Translations under genes and position numbers: made by a program
Shown: positions 28,340 to 40,692 of the stretch, piece after piece
Layout of the letters: each line of letters starts with the position of its first letter
How positions within the stretch are numbered: position 1 is the first letter of the stretch
The notes under the pieces: model-generated
The model's input: the letters and a program-made list of their open reading frames with translations, nothing else
The model's database searches: none
Told to the model about the DNA's origin: nothing
NCBI RefSeq assembly: GCF_003149535.1
Contig: NZ_QGDB01000004.1
Coordinates: 188,501 to 252,500, forward strand
Direction of reading: 5' to 3'
Origin: Falsochrobactrum shanghaiense
GTDB lineage: Bacteria; Pseudomonadota; Alphaproteobacteria; Rhizobiales; Rhizobiaceae
Length of the DNA stretch: 64,000 bases

Positions 28340-28795
28340 ATGAAAATCGCAGTAGCAGGCGACAGCGCCGGTGAAGGTCTGGCCAAGGTTCTCGCGGACC
28401 ACCTCAAGGACCGTTTCGAGGTTTCGGAAATATCGCGCACCGATGCGGGCGCCGATGCTTTCTACGCCAATCTCTCCGACCGTGTGGCTTCCGCCGTTCT
28501 CGACGGCACCTATGACCGCGCCATTCTGGTCTGCGGCACGGGCATTGGCGTTTGCATCGCCGCCAACAAGGTTCCCGGCATTCGCGCAGCATTGACCCAC
28601 GACACCTATTCGGCGGAACGCGCGGCCCTTTCCAATAATGCGCAGATCATCACCATGGGCGCGCGCGTGATCGGTTCGGAAGTGGCAAAGACCATTGCCG
28701 ACGCTTTCCTTGCCGAGACATTCGATGAAAATGGCCGCTCAGCCGGCAATGTGAAGGCCATCGACGACGTCGACGCCAAATATAACAAGCGCTGA
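28340..28795 (+). CDS. eryI: D-erythrulose-4-phosphate isomerase EryI (RpiB-like)
   Basis: A 151-residue RpiB/LacAB-family isomerase beginning [11 protein letters not shown]. The conserved active-site stretch [18 protein letters not shown], with its cysteine, and [20 protein letters not shown] are present. In Brucella it converts D-erythrulose-4-phosphate to D-erythrose-4-phosphate, delivering carbon to the pentose-phosphate pathway. The ATG at 28340 has AAGGAG upstream. A strong bidirectional terminator follows. Confidence 0.9.
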   Translation: MKIAVAGDSAGEGLAKVLADHLKDRFEVSEISRTDAGADAFYANLSDRVASAVLDGTYDRAILVCGTGIGVCIAANKVPGIRAALTHDTYSAERAALSNNAQIITMGARVIGSEVAKTIADAFLAETFDENGRSAGNVKAIDDVDAKYNKR

Positions 28796-28812
28796 TTTCA
28801 ACGTATGGAATC

Positions 28813-28845
28813 AAAAACGGGCGGAAATTTTCCGCCCGTTTTTAT
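28813..28845. terminator. Bidirectional rho-independent terminator between eryI and fba
   Basis: The arms AAAAACGGGCGGAAA and TTTTCCGCCCGTTTTT form a GC-rich stem with A and T runs on both sides. It lies between the convergent eryI and fba genes, so it can stop transcription from either side. Confidence 0.9.
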
Positions 28846-28859
28846 TTGCATCTATTGAT

Positions 28860-29924
28860 TTAGCTGAACTTCGGGTCCAGCGAACCATCGCGATAACGCT
28901 TGGCCATTTCCGAAACCGGCAGCGGGCGAATTGACCCTGCATGACCGGCGGTGCCGAACTGCTCGAAGCGTTCCTTGCAGAGTTTCGTCATCGCAGCCAT
29001 TGCGGGCTTGAGATATTTGCGCGGATCGAATTCGCTCGGATCTTCCTGAAGAACGCGGCGGATCTGCCCGGTCAGCGCCATGCGGTTATCGGTATCGATA
29101 TTGATCTTGCGCACGCCGTTCTTGATGCCGCGCTGGATTTCCTCGACCGGCACGCCCCAGGTCGGCTTCATCTGGCCGCCATATTTATTGATGATTTCCT
29201 GAAGCTCTTCGGGCACCGAAGACGAACCATGCATGACCAGATGCGTATTGGGCAGCTTGCGATGGATTTCCTCGATCACATGCATGGCCAGCACCGAACC
29301 ATCTGGCTTGCGGCTGAACTTGTATGCACCGTGCGACGTGCCCATGGCGATCGCGAGCGCATCGACCTTGGTTTCACGCACGAATTTCACCGCTTCATCC
29401 GGATCGGTCAGAAGCTGTTCCTGCGACAGCTTGCCTTCCGCGCCATGGCCGTCTTCCGCGTCACCCATGCCCGTTTCAAGCGAGCCAAGAACACCCAGTT
29501 CACCTTCCACGGAAATTCCGCCCAGATGCGCCATCTCGCTGACCTGCCGCGTGACGGAAACATTATAGTCCCAGTCTGCCGGGGTCTTGCCATCGGCCAT
29601 GAGCGAGCCGTCCATCATGACGGACGTGAAGCCCGACTGAATGGCGGTCATGCATGTGCCGGGCTCATTGCCATGGTCGAGATGCACGCAGACCGGAATA
29701 TGCGGATAGATTTCCGTTACCGCATCCATCATATGCTTGAGCATGATGTCATTGGCATAGGCGCGCGCGCCGCGCGATGCCTGCAGGATCACCGGCGCAT
29801 CGGTGGCATCCGCTGCCTCCATGATGGCCAATGCCTGTTCCATATTATTGATATTGAAGGCGGGAACACCGTAGCCTTTTTCAGCGGCGTGATCGAGCAA
29901 TTGCCGCAGCGTAATGCGCGCCAT
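28860..29924 (-). CDS. fba: Class II fructose-1,6-bisphosphate aldolase
   Basis: A 354-residue zinc-dependent aldolase starting [20 protein letters not shown]. Metal and substrate motifs include [32 protein letters not shown] and [13 protein letters not shown], followed by [14 protein letters not shown]. It cleaves or forms fructose-1,6-bisphosphate in glycolysis and gluconeogenesis. The ATG at 29924 has GGGAG upstream. It follows fbp by 15 bases, making an fbp-fba gluconeogenic pair beside the erythritol genes. Confidence 0.93.
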   Translation of the reverse strand: MARITLRQLLDHAAEKGYGVPAFNINNMEQALAIMEAADATDAPVILQASRGARAYANDIMLKHMMDAVTEIYPHIPVCVHLDHGNEPGTCMTAIQSGFTSVMMDGSLMADGKTPADWDYNVSVTRQVSEMAHLGGISVEGELGVLGSLETGMGDAEDGHGAEGKLSQEQLLTDPDEAVKFVRETKVDALAIAMGTSHGAYKFSRKPDGSVLAMHVIEEIHRKLPNTHLVMHGSSSVPEELQEIINKYGGQMKPTWGVPVEEIQRGIKNGVRKINIDTDNRMALTGQIRRVLQEDPSEFDPRKYLKPAMAAMTKLCKERFEQFGTAGHAGSIRPLPVSEMAKRYRDGSLDPKFS

Positions 29925-29939
29925 TTTCAACTCCCATGG

Positions 29940-31010
29940 TTATCTTGCGAAATATTCGCCAAGTAGATCAACTTCTTCGGCCACGCCGAACACCAGTCCG
30001 CTGCGCTCATGATAGGCTTGCGGAACAATATCGAGGACAGGCATACGCCCGTTGCTTGCCTTGCCGCCTGCCTGCTGGCAGAGGAAGGCAATCGGATTTG
30101 CTTCGTAAACGAGGCGCAGGCGCCCGTTTTCATAGCCCGGGCGGCTGTCGTTCACATAGAAAAACAGGCCCCCGCGCTGCAGGATGCGATGCAGATCACC
30201 CACGGCCGCGCCAAGCCAGCGCATGTTGAAATTGCGCCCGCGCGGTCCGTCCTTGCCGCTGAAGGCATCATCGATATAGGCTCTCATGCCATCCGACAAA
30301 TACCGGTAGACCGAGGCATTGAATGCAAGCTCGGAAGCGCGCTCAGGCAGTTTCAGATCGCGGCGCATAATCAGGAAAGCACCGCTCACAGGATCGAAGG
30401 TCGCAAGGATCAGGCCGTCGCCGACCGAAAATCCAAGATCGACAGAATTGCCATAGGAGACATAACCCGCAGCAATCTGGCGATTGCCCGGTTGCAGGAA
30501 TGGTTCATCCGTATCGGCGGGCATGATCGAGAAAATGGTGCCAAGCGGCGCGCCCAGCCCCACATTGCCGGAGCCGTCGAGCGGATCGATAGCCACAGCC
30601 ACCAGACCATCTGCATTGCCTGCTATCGGCAGCTCCGCTTCTTCGGAAAGAATGGAGGCGGCACCCGCCGCAACCAGCAATTCGACAAAAAGATTGTGCG
30701 AGCCGACATCGATGCTCTTCTGCTGGTCCTGATCGCTGTTGACGCCGACGAGCTTGCCCGGATCACCCGGAACCGAACCGCGCGCGATGCGGCCTGCAAG
30801 CCTGCCCGCGCCTGCCAGAATAGCTTTGATCACATTGACCGTCGCCAGACGCAGCGCATCCTGACCGGCCCAGCCGTCGAGATAGTCCTCGACCTGCCCG
30901 GCTTCGACATGGTCGCTATCGCCCGCAAGAACAAGCGGGGCAGCATGATGTGCAATGTTTGGGTAATCAGAGTCCGGCGACGCAGCAGACGCAGATGAAG
31001 CAGAACCCAT
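29940..31010 (-). CDS. fbp: Class I fructose-1,6-bisphosphatase
   Basis: A 356-residue enzyme that removes the 1-phosphate of fructose-1,6-bisphosphate in gluconeogenesis. VAIDPLDGSGNVGLGAPLG is the class I FBPase/inositol-phosphatase-superfamily metal motif, which excludes GlpX (class II). A second typical stretch is EANPIAFLCQQAGGKASNG. The start is uncertain: ATG 31010 (MGSASSAS) is chosen because AAGGG precedes it, with alternatives at 31043 and 31079. It is the first gene of the fbp-fba pair and is divergent from the phosphodiesterase operon. Confidence 0.88.
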   Translation of the reverse strand: MGSASSASAASPDSDYPNIAHHAAPLVLAGDSDHVEAGQVEDYLDGWAGQDALRLATVNVIKAILAGAGRLAGRIARGSVPGDPGKLVGVNSDQDQQKSIDVGSHNLFVELLVAAGAASILSEEAELPIAGNADGLVAVAIDPLDGSGNVGLGAPLGTIFSIMPADTDEPFLQPGNRQIAAGYVSYGNSVDLGFSVGDGLILATFDPVSGAFLIMRRDLKLPERASELAFNASVYRYLSDGMRAYIDDAFSGKDGPRGRNFNMRWLGAAVGDLHRILQRGGLFFYVNDSRPGYENGRLRLVYEANPIAFLCQQAGGKASNGRMPVLDIVPQAYHERSGLVFGVAEEVDLLGEYFAR

Positions 31011-31452
31011 AGACCGTAATCCCTTTGCCGGTATTTCAAGCATCGCCCATAAATGAGGGCAAGGCGTGCCTAACACCATTTTCAAAACATCACAATGTGG
31101 CTGAAAAATTATAACGATTTAACTGTTATATTATGTTCGAAAACAAGGGTTTTAAGCGTGTTCCCGCCCTGTCGCTGTGGATTGCGGGGGGATTGCACTC
31201 CACCCTTCCAATCACGGCGAATGCTGCGCCGCGCACGCGCACGGCGCTACCTTGCGACACATGATTGCGATGTCATCCAAATGTCGCAGCACTGTTGCTT
31301 GCACGTCATGGAGGCCTTGTAAATGCCATCGCACAGCCAGCAGACAGAGACAGGGTGAGCTTTCATGCTCCGGCTCCAGATGCAGCCCTCCCCCAGTCCG
31401 GAAGAACGAACGGGAAGAATGGCAAGAAACGAATCATACAAGGAGCGTAACC
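31011..31452. other. Divergent region between fbp and the phosphodiesterase operon
   Basis: No protein-coding gene is convincing here. The left part is AT-rich (around 31095-31155) and probably holds the fbp promoter. The right part contains PHO-box-like direct repeats at 31270-31298. A long in-frame extension of the phosphodiesterase ORF back to 31177 is not supported by a ribosome site. Confidence 0.5.
31270..31298 (+). promoter_or_regulatory. PHO-box-like tandem repeat
   Basis: Three half-sites, ATGTCAT (31270), ATGTCGC (31281) and CTGTTGC (31292), start exactly 11 bases apart. PhoB binds direct CTGTCAT-like heptamers at 11-base spacing. The site precedes a phosphodiesterase plus ugp-like transporter operon, a typical phosphate-starvation target. 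PhoB control is inference. Confidence 0.5.
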
Positions 31453-32298
31453 GTGCGGATCATCCAGATCACCGACACCCATCTGAGCCCTCTCAAGCCG
31501 CACTTCAATCGCAACTGGCAACCGCTTGTTGCATGGATCGAGGAGCAGAAACCGGACCTCATCATCCATACCGGCGATGTGAGCGTTGACGGCGCGGATA
31601 TTGAAGCGGATCTCGAATTCTGCCGTTCCTGCCTCGATGAACTTTCCGCCCCCACTCTGGTGCTGCCCGGCAATCACGACATCGGGCATCTGCCCGAAAG
31701 CCACCAGCCCGCCAATTCCGAACGGCTGGCGCGCTGGAACAGGCATTTCGGAGCAGACCGCTGGGCTCAGGAACACGGCGGCTGGACGCTGATCGGCCTC
31801 AACAGCCTGATCATCGGCTCGGGCGAGGCCGCGGAAGAAGAGCAGTTTGAATGGCTTGAAGGCGAGCTTGCGAATAGCTCCGGCAAGCCGGTTGCGGTGT
31901 TCGCGCACAAGCCGCTTTTCGTCGACAGTCCCGATGAGGGCGACAGCGGCTACTGGGGCATCCGCCCTGCCGCGCGTCAACGGCTTTACGATCTTTTCGC
32001 CGCGCATAATGTGAAGCTTCACGCCAGCGGACACCTGCATCGCGCCTGGTCATGCGATGGAGTGGGCTTCAACTGCATCTGGGCGCCCGCAGCGGCCTTC
32101 ATCGTGGGGCCGATGGAGCGCGACCTGCCGGGCGATCGCATTCTGGGCGCAGCCATCCACGATCTGGGCGAAACCGTGCAAAGCGAGATCGTCCATCTTG
32201 AGGAACTCACGCCCTATGTCATCGATGACGTCGTGCATGAAGTCTATCCAAAACACACTGGTGACGGACAGCCGGTGGCTGCGGAGGCAAGCCAGTGA
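31453..32298 (+). CDS. Calcineurin-like phosphodiesterase (CpdA/GpdQ type)
   Basis: A 281-residue binuclear metallophosphoesterase starting with GTG (VRIIQITDTHLSP), 7 bases after AGGAG. Metal-ligand motifs are ITDTHL, IIHTGDVSVDG, LPGNHDIGH and HASGHLHRAW. The class includes cyclic-nucleotide and glycerophosphodiester phosphodiesterases. It is joined by a 4-base overlap to an ABC importer of the UgpC/MalK type behind PHO-box-like repeats. A role in processing phosphodiesters for phosphate or glycerol-phosphate supply therefore fits better than cAMP breakdown. The precise substrate is unknown. Confidence 0.82.
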   Translation: MRIIQITDTHLSPLKPHFNRNWQPLVAWIEEQKPDLIIHTGDVSVDGADIEADLEFCRSCLDELSAPTLVLPGNHDIGHLPESHQPANSERLARWNRHFGADRWAQEHGGWTLIGLNSLIIGSGEAAEEEQFEWLEGELANSSGKPVAVFAHKPLFVDSPDEGDSGYWGIRPAARQRLYDLFAAHNVKLHASGHLHRAWSCDGVGFNCIWAPAAAFIVGPMERDLPGDRILGAAIHDLGETVQSEIVHLEELTPYVIDDVVHEVYPKHTGDGQPVAAEASQ

Positions 32299-33473
32299 GC
32301 ACACTCGTCCTTACCGACATCAGCAAGTCCTACGGCAGCAACCAGATTCTGAACGGTATTTCCATTGATGTCGCGGAAGGCGAGTTCATCGCGCTGGTCG
32401 GTCCGTCCGGTTGCGGCAAGAGCACGCTTTTGCGCATTCTGGCCGGTCTTGACCATGCCGATGAAGGCAGCATCGCCATAGCGGGCCGCGATATTACCGC
32501 AGCCCACCCCGCCGACCGCAACATGGCGATGGTGTTTCAGTCCTATGCGCTCTATCCGCATCTGACCGCCGCGCAGAATATCGCGGTGCCGCTCGCCATG
32601 CGCGATATGTCGACGGCGGAGCGCCTGCCGCTCATCGGAGCGGCCATTCCGGGACAGAAAGCAAAACGCACCGCCATACAAAAGCAGGTCCGGCTCACCG
32701 CGACCAGCCTCAAGATCGATCATCTGCTCGACCGCAAGCCGGGCCAGATGTCGGGCGGACAGCGCCAGCGCGTCGCGCTTGCACGCGCGCTTGTGCGCCA
32801 GCCCGGCGCGTTCCTGATGGATGAGCCCCTCTCCAATCTCGATGCGAACCTGCGCGTGCATACCCGTGCGGAGATCGTCGAGCTGCACCGCCGCGCGGGC
32901 GTCCCCACGATCTACGTCACGCATGATCAGGCCGAAGCGCTCAGCATGGCCGACCGCGTTGCGGTGATGATGGGCGGCAAGCTGCTGCAAATCGATACGC
33001 CCACGGCGATATATAATGATCCCAAACATATCGAGGTCGCGCAGTTTATCGGCACGCCGCGCATCAATATTCTCGACGGGCTGGTAAGCGATCAGGGCAC
33101 CGTTCATTTCGCCGGTCGGGCGATCCTGCAGGACATTGCGGCTTATTCGGGCACCAATATCCGCATCGGCATCCGCCCGGAACATTTCCGCCTCGTACCG
33201 CACGACAAGACGGGCATTGCCGCTACCATAAACAGAATCGAATTTCTCGGCTCCGAGGTTCTCGTCTATCTGAGCGCCCCCGGATCCGAGCATGATCTTA
33301 CCGTCAAGCTGGACCCCGAAGCTGGCCGCGACCTGGCGCCGGGTCTGGCCGTCGGCCTGCATTTTGCAGCCGAGAATGCTCATCTCTTTGGTGAGGACGG
33401 TGCACGGCTGCGCCAGCCCGCCGGTCATGCTCCCCAAATCGCAACTCAGGAAAAGGCTTCCGCTCATGTCTGA
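32295..33473 (+). CDS. ABC importer ATP-binding protein (UgpC/MalK family)
   Basis: A 392-residue ATPase starting with GTG, overlapping the phosphodiesterase stop by 4 bases. Walker A is GPSGCGKSTLLRI, the signature is MSGGQRQRVALARALVRQ, Walker B is GAFLMDEPLSNLD, and a C-terminal TOBE/regulatory domain follows. Oddly, the segment between the Q-loop and the signature (around residues 108-145, MSTAERLPLIGAAIPGQKAK) is longer than the usual MalK helix region. It energises the adjacent two permeases. Similarity to UgpC and the operon context suggest glycerol-3-phosphate or a glycerophosphodiester as substrate. Confidence 0.82.
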   Translation: MSTLVLTDISKSYGSNQILNGISIDVAEGEFIALVGPSGCGKSTLLRILAGLDHADEGSIAIAGRDITAAHPADRNMAMVFQSYALYPHLTAAQNIAVPLAMRDMSTAERLPLIGAAIPGQKAKRTAIQKQVRLTATSLKIDHLLDRKPGQMSGGQRQRVALARALVRQPGAFLMDEPLSNLDANLRVHTRAEIVELHRRAGVPTIYVTHDQAEALSMADRVAVMMGGKLLQIDTPTAIYNDPKHIEVAQFIGTPRINILDGLVSDQGTVHFAGRAILQDIAAYSGTNIRIGIRPEHFRLVPHDKTGIAATINRIEFLGSEVLVYLSAPGSEHDLTVKLDPEAGRDLAPGLAVGLHFAAENAHLFGEDGARLRQPAGHAPQIATQEKASAHV

Positions 33474-34398
33474 AGCCGTCTTGCATCCCGCGCCAAAGAG
33501 CATTGCCCGCACCGCCGCGGAAAAGGCGCGCCGCCGCGAGGAAATGCTTGCCTGGAAACTCTCCGCGCCCGCAATTGTGATGAGCCTGCTGCTCATCCTG
33601 CTGCCGACCGCGACCGTATTGATCTGGAGCCTGACAAATTTCGAACTGGGCTATGATGGCGTCGAGTTTGTCGGTCTGGAAAACTACATCGAAATTTTCA
33701 ATGACCGTACATTTCTGGTTTCTCTGAAGAATACAGCTATCTATACGGTGATCGTCGCCCCGGCTTCGGTATTTCTGGGCCTGGGTGCTGCCTTGCTCAT
33801 TGAAAGTGAAGCGCGCGGCAAGTCCTTCTTTCGCACAGTCTATTTCCTGCCCGTCGCCTCGCTCCTCGTCGCCATGGCGACAGTCTGGCAATATCTGCTT
33901 CACCCCACGCTCGGCCCCGTCAATGCCATGCTCGGCATGGTCGGCATAGAAGGCCCCAACTGGCTTGGATCGAGCGATACCGTGCTGCTCAGTCTGGCGC
34001 TTATAGGCATCTGGCAGAGCGTCGGCTTCAACATGGTGTTGTTTCTGGCCGGTTTGACCGCAATCCCGCGCGAGCTTTATTCGGCGGCGGAAGTCGATGG
34101 CGTCAAAAGCAGCTGGGAGCGTTTTCGCCTCGTCACCTGGCCGCTGCTCGGTCCCACGACGCTTTTCGTGACCACAATCAGCATCATCAATGCCGTCAAG
34201 GTATTCGAGACCGTCAAGACCCTGACCGAAGGCGGGCCGAACAAGGCATCCGAAGTGCTGCTGTGGACGATCTATCAGGAAGGTTTCCTCTATCTGCGAG
34301 TCGGCTACGCCTCCGCGATGACCGTCATCTTCCTTGCCGTGCTGATCGTTCTGATGCTGCTGCAATTCCGCGTGCTGGATCGCCGGACCCACTATTGA
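33466..34398 (+). CDS. ABC importer permease (UgpA/MalF type)
   Basis: A 310-residue permease starting MSEAVLHPAPK within the last codons of the ATPase gene. Six transmembrane segments are apparent, beginning around residue 32 (IVMSLLLILLPTATVLIW). The EAA loop that contacts the ATPase is present as YSAAEVDGVKSSWERFRLV. It forms the transmembrane channel with the next gene. Substrate assignment depends on the operon context. Confidence 0.85.
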   Translation: MSEAVLHPAPKSIARTAAEKARRREEMLAWKLSAPAIVMSLLLILLPTATVLIWSLTNFELGYDGVEFVGLENYIEIFNDRTFLVSLKNTAIYTVIVAPASVFLGLGAALLIESEARGKSFFRTVYFLPVASLLVAMATVWQYLLHPTLGPVNAMLGMVGIEGPNWLGSSDTVLLSLALIGIWQSVGFNMVLFLAGLTAIPRELYSAAEVDGVKSSWERFRLVTWPLLGPTTLFVTTISIINAVKVFETVKTLTEGGPNKASEVLLWTIYQEGFLYLRVGYASAMTVIFLAVLIVLMLLQFRVLDRRTHY

Positions 34399-34408
34399 GG
34401 AAACAGCC

Positions 34409-35230
34409 ATGACCCTTTCCCGCTCATTCCGTCTGGCGCTGCTTTCGCTGGGCGCGTTGATCTTCCTCGCGCCTTACATTTTCATGCTCTCGACGGCGGC
34501 AAAATCGCAGCAGGATATTTTTACGTCCTCGCTTAATCTCATTCCACAGAACTGGGCGCTGTGGGAAAATCTCGGCAAGGCGCTGACCCGCGTGCCGATG
34601 GGGCTGCTGCTTTTCAATGGCGTGATCGTCTGCGCGATCATCCTGTTTTTTCAGGTGGTGATCGCCATTCCCTGCGCCTATGCCATGGCGAAGCTCAAAT
34701 TTCGCGGCCAGCGCATCATGATGACGATGGTCATGATGGGTCTTCTGGTGCCCATCCACGCCACCGCGCTGCCTTTCTATGTCGGCTTCAACAAGCTCGG
34801 CGTGCTCAACAGCTATTTCGCGCTGAGCGCGCCCTTCTTCATCTCCGTCTTCGGCATTTTCCTGTTTCTGCAATTCTTCCGCGCGCTGCCTGACGATCTC
34901 ATCAGCGCCGCGCGGCTCGACGGCATGTCGGAAACCGGCATCGTCATGCGGGTGATCGTGCCCAATGCATGGCCCGCCATCACGGCCTTTTCGATCTTTT
35001 CAGTCGTCGCGCACTGGAACGATCTGTTCTGGCCGCTAATCGTCATCAACGGCATGGAGCGGGCAACACCGCCGCTGGGACTGCTTTATTTCCGCGCCGC
35101 GGAAGCCGGTGACGACTATGGCGCGCTCATGGCGGCAACGCTCGTCATCACCCTTCCCCTGCTGCTGGCATTTCTCGCCGCGCAGCGCCGTTTCATCGAA
35201 GGCATCACGCTAACCGGCCTCAAAGGCTGA
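34409..35230 (+). CDS. ABC importer permease (UgpE/MalG type)
   Basis: A 273-residue permease with about six transmembrane segments and the EAA motif ISAARLDGMSETGIVMRVIV. It follows the first permease by 10 bases, with GAGGAAACAGCC before the ATG. It pairs with the UgpA-like protein to form the channel. The binding-protein gene follows 33 bases later. Confidence 0.86.
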   Translation: MTLSRSFRLALLSLGALIFLAPYIFMLSTAAKSQQDIFTSSLNLIPQNWALWENLGKALTRVPMGLLLFNGVIVCAIILFFQVVIAIPCAYAMAKLKFRGQRIMMTMVMMGLLVPIHATALPFYVGFNKLGVLNSYFALSAPFFISVFGIFLFLQFFRALPDDLISAARLDGMSETGIVMRVIVPNAWPAITAFSIFSVVAHWNDLFWPLIVINGMERATPPLGLLYFRAAEAGDDYGALMAATLVITLPLLLAFLAAQRRFIEGITLTGLKG

Positions 35231-35263
35231 AACCTCCCACCTCCCACCTCCCAAGGAGACATT

Positions 35264-36529
35264 ATGAGACCCCTCTCCCGCGCTTTCGCAGCCCTTATGC
35301 TGGCCACCGGCATCAGCTCGCCTGCCCTGGCTGACACGACCCTCAACGTGCATTATCCGATGCCCGGCTTCTTCAAGGACGTGATGGCGGATATTTCCAC
35401 CAAGTTCATGGAAGAAAATCCGGACATCAAGATCAATTTCGTCAGCCCTTCGGCCACTTATGAAGAAGGCATCCAGACGATCATGCGGCAGGTCGGCACG
35501 TCGGAAATGCCCGACCTGACCTTTACCGGCCTCAACCGCCTGCGCATGCTGGCCGAGCGCAATGTCGGCGTGGACATGAAGCCGCTGGTCGACAAGGAAG
35601 CGGATATGGAAGCGCAGGGCTTCACGGACCGTATCCTGCAACTGGGCCGCGTCGGCGATCGCCAGGTCGGACTTGCTTTTGCGACCTCCAACCCGATCAT
35701 GTATTACAATGCCGATCTGGTGCGCGCTGCTGGCGGCAATCCCGACACGCCGCCCACCACATGGGACGAAGTGATCGAAATGGGCGGCAAGATCAAGGCG
35801 CTCGGCGACGGCAATGAAGGCATCGACTTCCGCTGGCAGGGCGACGACTGGATGTTCTCCGCCCTTTTGTTTGGTGCTGGCGGCACCATGCTTTCGGAAG
35901 ATGAAAAGAACATCGCCTTCGACGGACCGGAAGGGCTTGCTGCCATGCAGCTACTCGACCGCATGGTCAAGGAAGGCGGCTTGCCGGTTCTGACCAAGGC
36001 TGCCGGCGAGCAGTCCTTTGCCGCAGGCAAGGTCGGCTTCGCTTTCCAGAGCACCGCCGGACTGCGCAACATGATCAAGAATGTCGGCGACAAGTTCGAT
36101 CTGCGCACCGCAAAGATTCCGCTGATCGACGCGGAAAACGGTCGCCTGCCGACCGGCGGCAATGCCGTCGTTATCCTCTCGGAAGACCCTGCCAAGCTTG
36201 ACGCCGCATGGAAATTCGCCAAATTCGCCGCTGGCCCTTACGGCGCTTCGGTCGTCGTTCCGGGCACCGGCTACGTACCCAATAACGAACTGGCCGCCAA
36301 GTCGGATGAATATCTGGGCAAGTTTTACGACGAAAATCCGCTCTTCAACGCCGGTCTGAGCCAGATGTCGCTGATGGTGCCGTGGTACGCATTCCCCGGT
36401 GCAAACGGCGTGAAGGTGACGCAGACCATCGTGGACAATTCTTCGCGTGTGGTTGAGCAGAGCGCTACACCGGAAGAGGCACTTGCCGATACGGCCAAGG
36501 AAGTAAAGCGCCTGCTGCCACGCAGCTAA
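35264..36529 (+). CDS. ABC importer substrate-binding protein (UgpB-like)
   Basis: A 421-residue family 1 extracellular solute-binding protein. The signal peptide is clear (MRPLSRAFAALMLATGISSP, cleaved near ALA). The mature sequence opens TTLNVHYPMPGFFKDVMADI and later shows the PIMYYNADLVRAAG segment typical of this family. AAGGAG lies before the ATG. It is the last gene of the phosphodiesterase-ATPase-permease-permease-binding-protein operon and is followed by a strong terminator. Confidence 0.83.
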   Translation: MRPLSRAFAALMLATGISSPALADTTLNVHYPMPGFFKDVMADISTKFMEENPDIKINFVSPSATYEEGIQTIMRQVGTSEMPDLTFTGLNRLRMLAERNVGVDMKPLVDKEADMEAQGFTDRILQLGRVGDRQVGLAFATSNPIMYYNADLVRAAGGNPDTPPTTWDEVIEMGGKIKALGDGNEGIDFRWQGDDWMFSALLFGAGGTMLSEDEKNIAFDGPEGLAAMQLLDRMVKEGGLPVLTKAAGEQSFAAGKVGFAFQSTAGLRNMIKNVGDKFDLRTAKIPLIDAENGRLPTGGNAVVILSEDPAKLDAAWKFAKFAAGPYGASVVVPGTGYVPNNELAAKSDEYLGKFYDENPLFNAGLSQMSLMVPWYAFPGANGVKVTQTIVDNSSRVVEQSATPEEALADTAKEVKRLLPRS

Positions 36530-36543
36530 AACGCCATGATAAG

Positions 36544-36584
36544 AACAGCCGCGCCATCACGATAATGGCGCGGCTGTTTTATTT
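36544..36584 (+). terminator. Rho-independent terminator of the ugp-like operon
   Basis: The arms AACAGCCGCGCCAT (36544-36557) and ATGGCGCGGCTGTT (36565-36578) pair perfectly around a 7-base loop and run into TTATTTT. It lies 15 bases after the binding-protein stop. Confidence 0.9.
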
Positions 36585-36589
36585 TAACG

Positions 36590-36632
36590 CGTATCTTTCC
36601 CGAAAACCGTTTCACACTTTTCGGGGCACATT

Positions 36633-36635
<3 letters not shown>
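36590..36635 (+). repeat. Rhizobiales-type intergenic palindromic repeat, copy 2
   Basis: CCCGAAAACCGTTTCACAC followed by TTTTCGGG forms a palindromic block, preceded by TTTTAACGCG. It matches the copies at 18803-18904 and 42880-42955 in sequence and orientation but is shorter. It lies between the terminator and the nrdF stop. Confidence 0.6.
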
Positions 36636-39830
<3,195 letters not shown>

Positions 39831-39855
<25 letters not shown>

Positions 39856-40250
39856 AATCGTTCCATCCCGTCTGTAACCTTGCCAATGTCTTCCGCGGTT
39901 CCCAAAAGTTCGAAGCGGTAGAGATAGGGAACCTGACATTTGGCGGAAATGATGTTGCCTGCGAGGCCGAAGGCTTCGCCGAAATTAGAATTGCCCGCAG
40001 CAATCACGCCGCGAATGAGGGAGCGGTTATCTGCATTGTTGAGAAAACGGATAACCGGCTTGGGGACCGCGCCTTTGTGGCCCCCCGCACCATAGGTGGG
40101 CGTCACCAGCACGAAGGGCTGATGCACACGCAACATGCCGGAACCGTCTTCATAGCTTTCCAGCGGAATGCGGGATGCCTGCATTCCAAGCCGCATCACG
40201 AAACGGTGCGTATTCTCCGAACGGCTGGAAAAATAGACGATCTGTCCCAT
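39831..40250 (-). CDS. nrdI: Flavodoxin-like protein NrdI
   Basis: A 139-residue NrdI protein, a flavodoxin-like partner needed to assemble the manganese-tyrosyl radical of NrdF. The FMN phosphate-binding region is [15 protein letters not shown] near the N-terminus, followed by [10 protein letters not shown] and [19 protein letters not shown]. It lies between nrdH and nrdE, overlapping the latter, as in typical nrdHIEF operons. Confidence 0.92.
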
Positions 40251-40286
40251 GACAGGCTCCGCAAAACCGGGTTTTCGTGATGGGGT

Positions 40287-40508
40287 TCAGGCGAGCGCGC
40301 CGATCATGTCGGGACGAAATCCCGCCCAGTGGGTTTCGCCCGCAACGACAACCGGAACCTGCCGGTAGCCCATACCCTGAACCAGATCGAAAGCCTGCGT
40401 GTCGGCGGAAATATCGATGAGTTTATATTCGATACCCTGACGGTCGAGCGCGCGGGTCGTGGCCGTGCATTGCACGCATGCAGGCTTGCTATAGACGGTA
40501 ATGGTCAT
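40287..40508 (-). CDS. nrdH: Glutaredoxin-like protein NrdH
   Basis: A 73-residue redoxin with the active site CVQCTAT and the family ending GFRPDMIGAL, which distinguishes NrdH from ordinary glutaredoxins. It supplies electrons to NrdEF. The ATG at 40508 has GAGGAT 5 bases upstream. It is the first gene of nrdHIEF and lies about 300 bases downstream of a cobalamin riboswitch. Confidence 0.92.
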   Translation of the reverse strand: MTITVYSKPACVQCTATTRALDRQGIEYKLIDISADTQAFDLVQGMGYRQVPVVVAGETHWAGFRPDMIGALA

Positions 40509-40551
40509 TTTATCCTCACCAAGAGTTAGCCAACTAATTATGCGGTTTAAA

Positions 40552-40588
40552 GGGCGCAGAAAGTCGATGCGCATTTACATCTGCGCCC
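40552..40588 (-). promoter_or_regulatory. Hairpin in the nrdH leader
   Basis: GGGCGCAGA and TCTGCGCCC can pair across 19 bases, followed on the minus strand by TTTAAACC. It lies between the riboswitch and nrdH and could be part of the expression platform. The T-run is weak for a terminator. Confidence 0.45.
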
Positions 40589-40617
40589 TATCGGGAATTG
40601 TATTGTGGAGGGCCGGA

Positions 40618-40692
40618 TCAGCCGCGCTTGCGGCGGACAGACCGGCGGTTTCGCTCAAACAAAAAGCACAATGAACTAGACTGACTGGACAT
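40618..40692 (-). CDS. Possible 24-residue leader ORF between riboswitch and nrdH
   Basis: The frame starts MSSQSSSLCFLFERNRRSVR and ends with basic residues. A GGGGTGAAG sequence precedes the ATG at a suitable distance. It lies in the long leader between the cobalamin aptamer and nrdH, so it may be a regulatory upstream ORF. It is short and may be chance. Confidence 0.25.
   Translation of the reverse strand: MSSQSSSLCFLFERNRRSVRRKRG

Noticed and set aside
29940-31010. GlpX (class II FBPase) as identity of this gene
   Set aside because: The DPLDGSGNVG motif and overall pattern are those of class I FBPase, so fbp was assigned.
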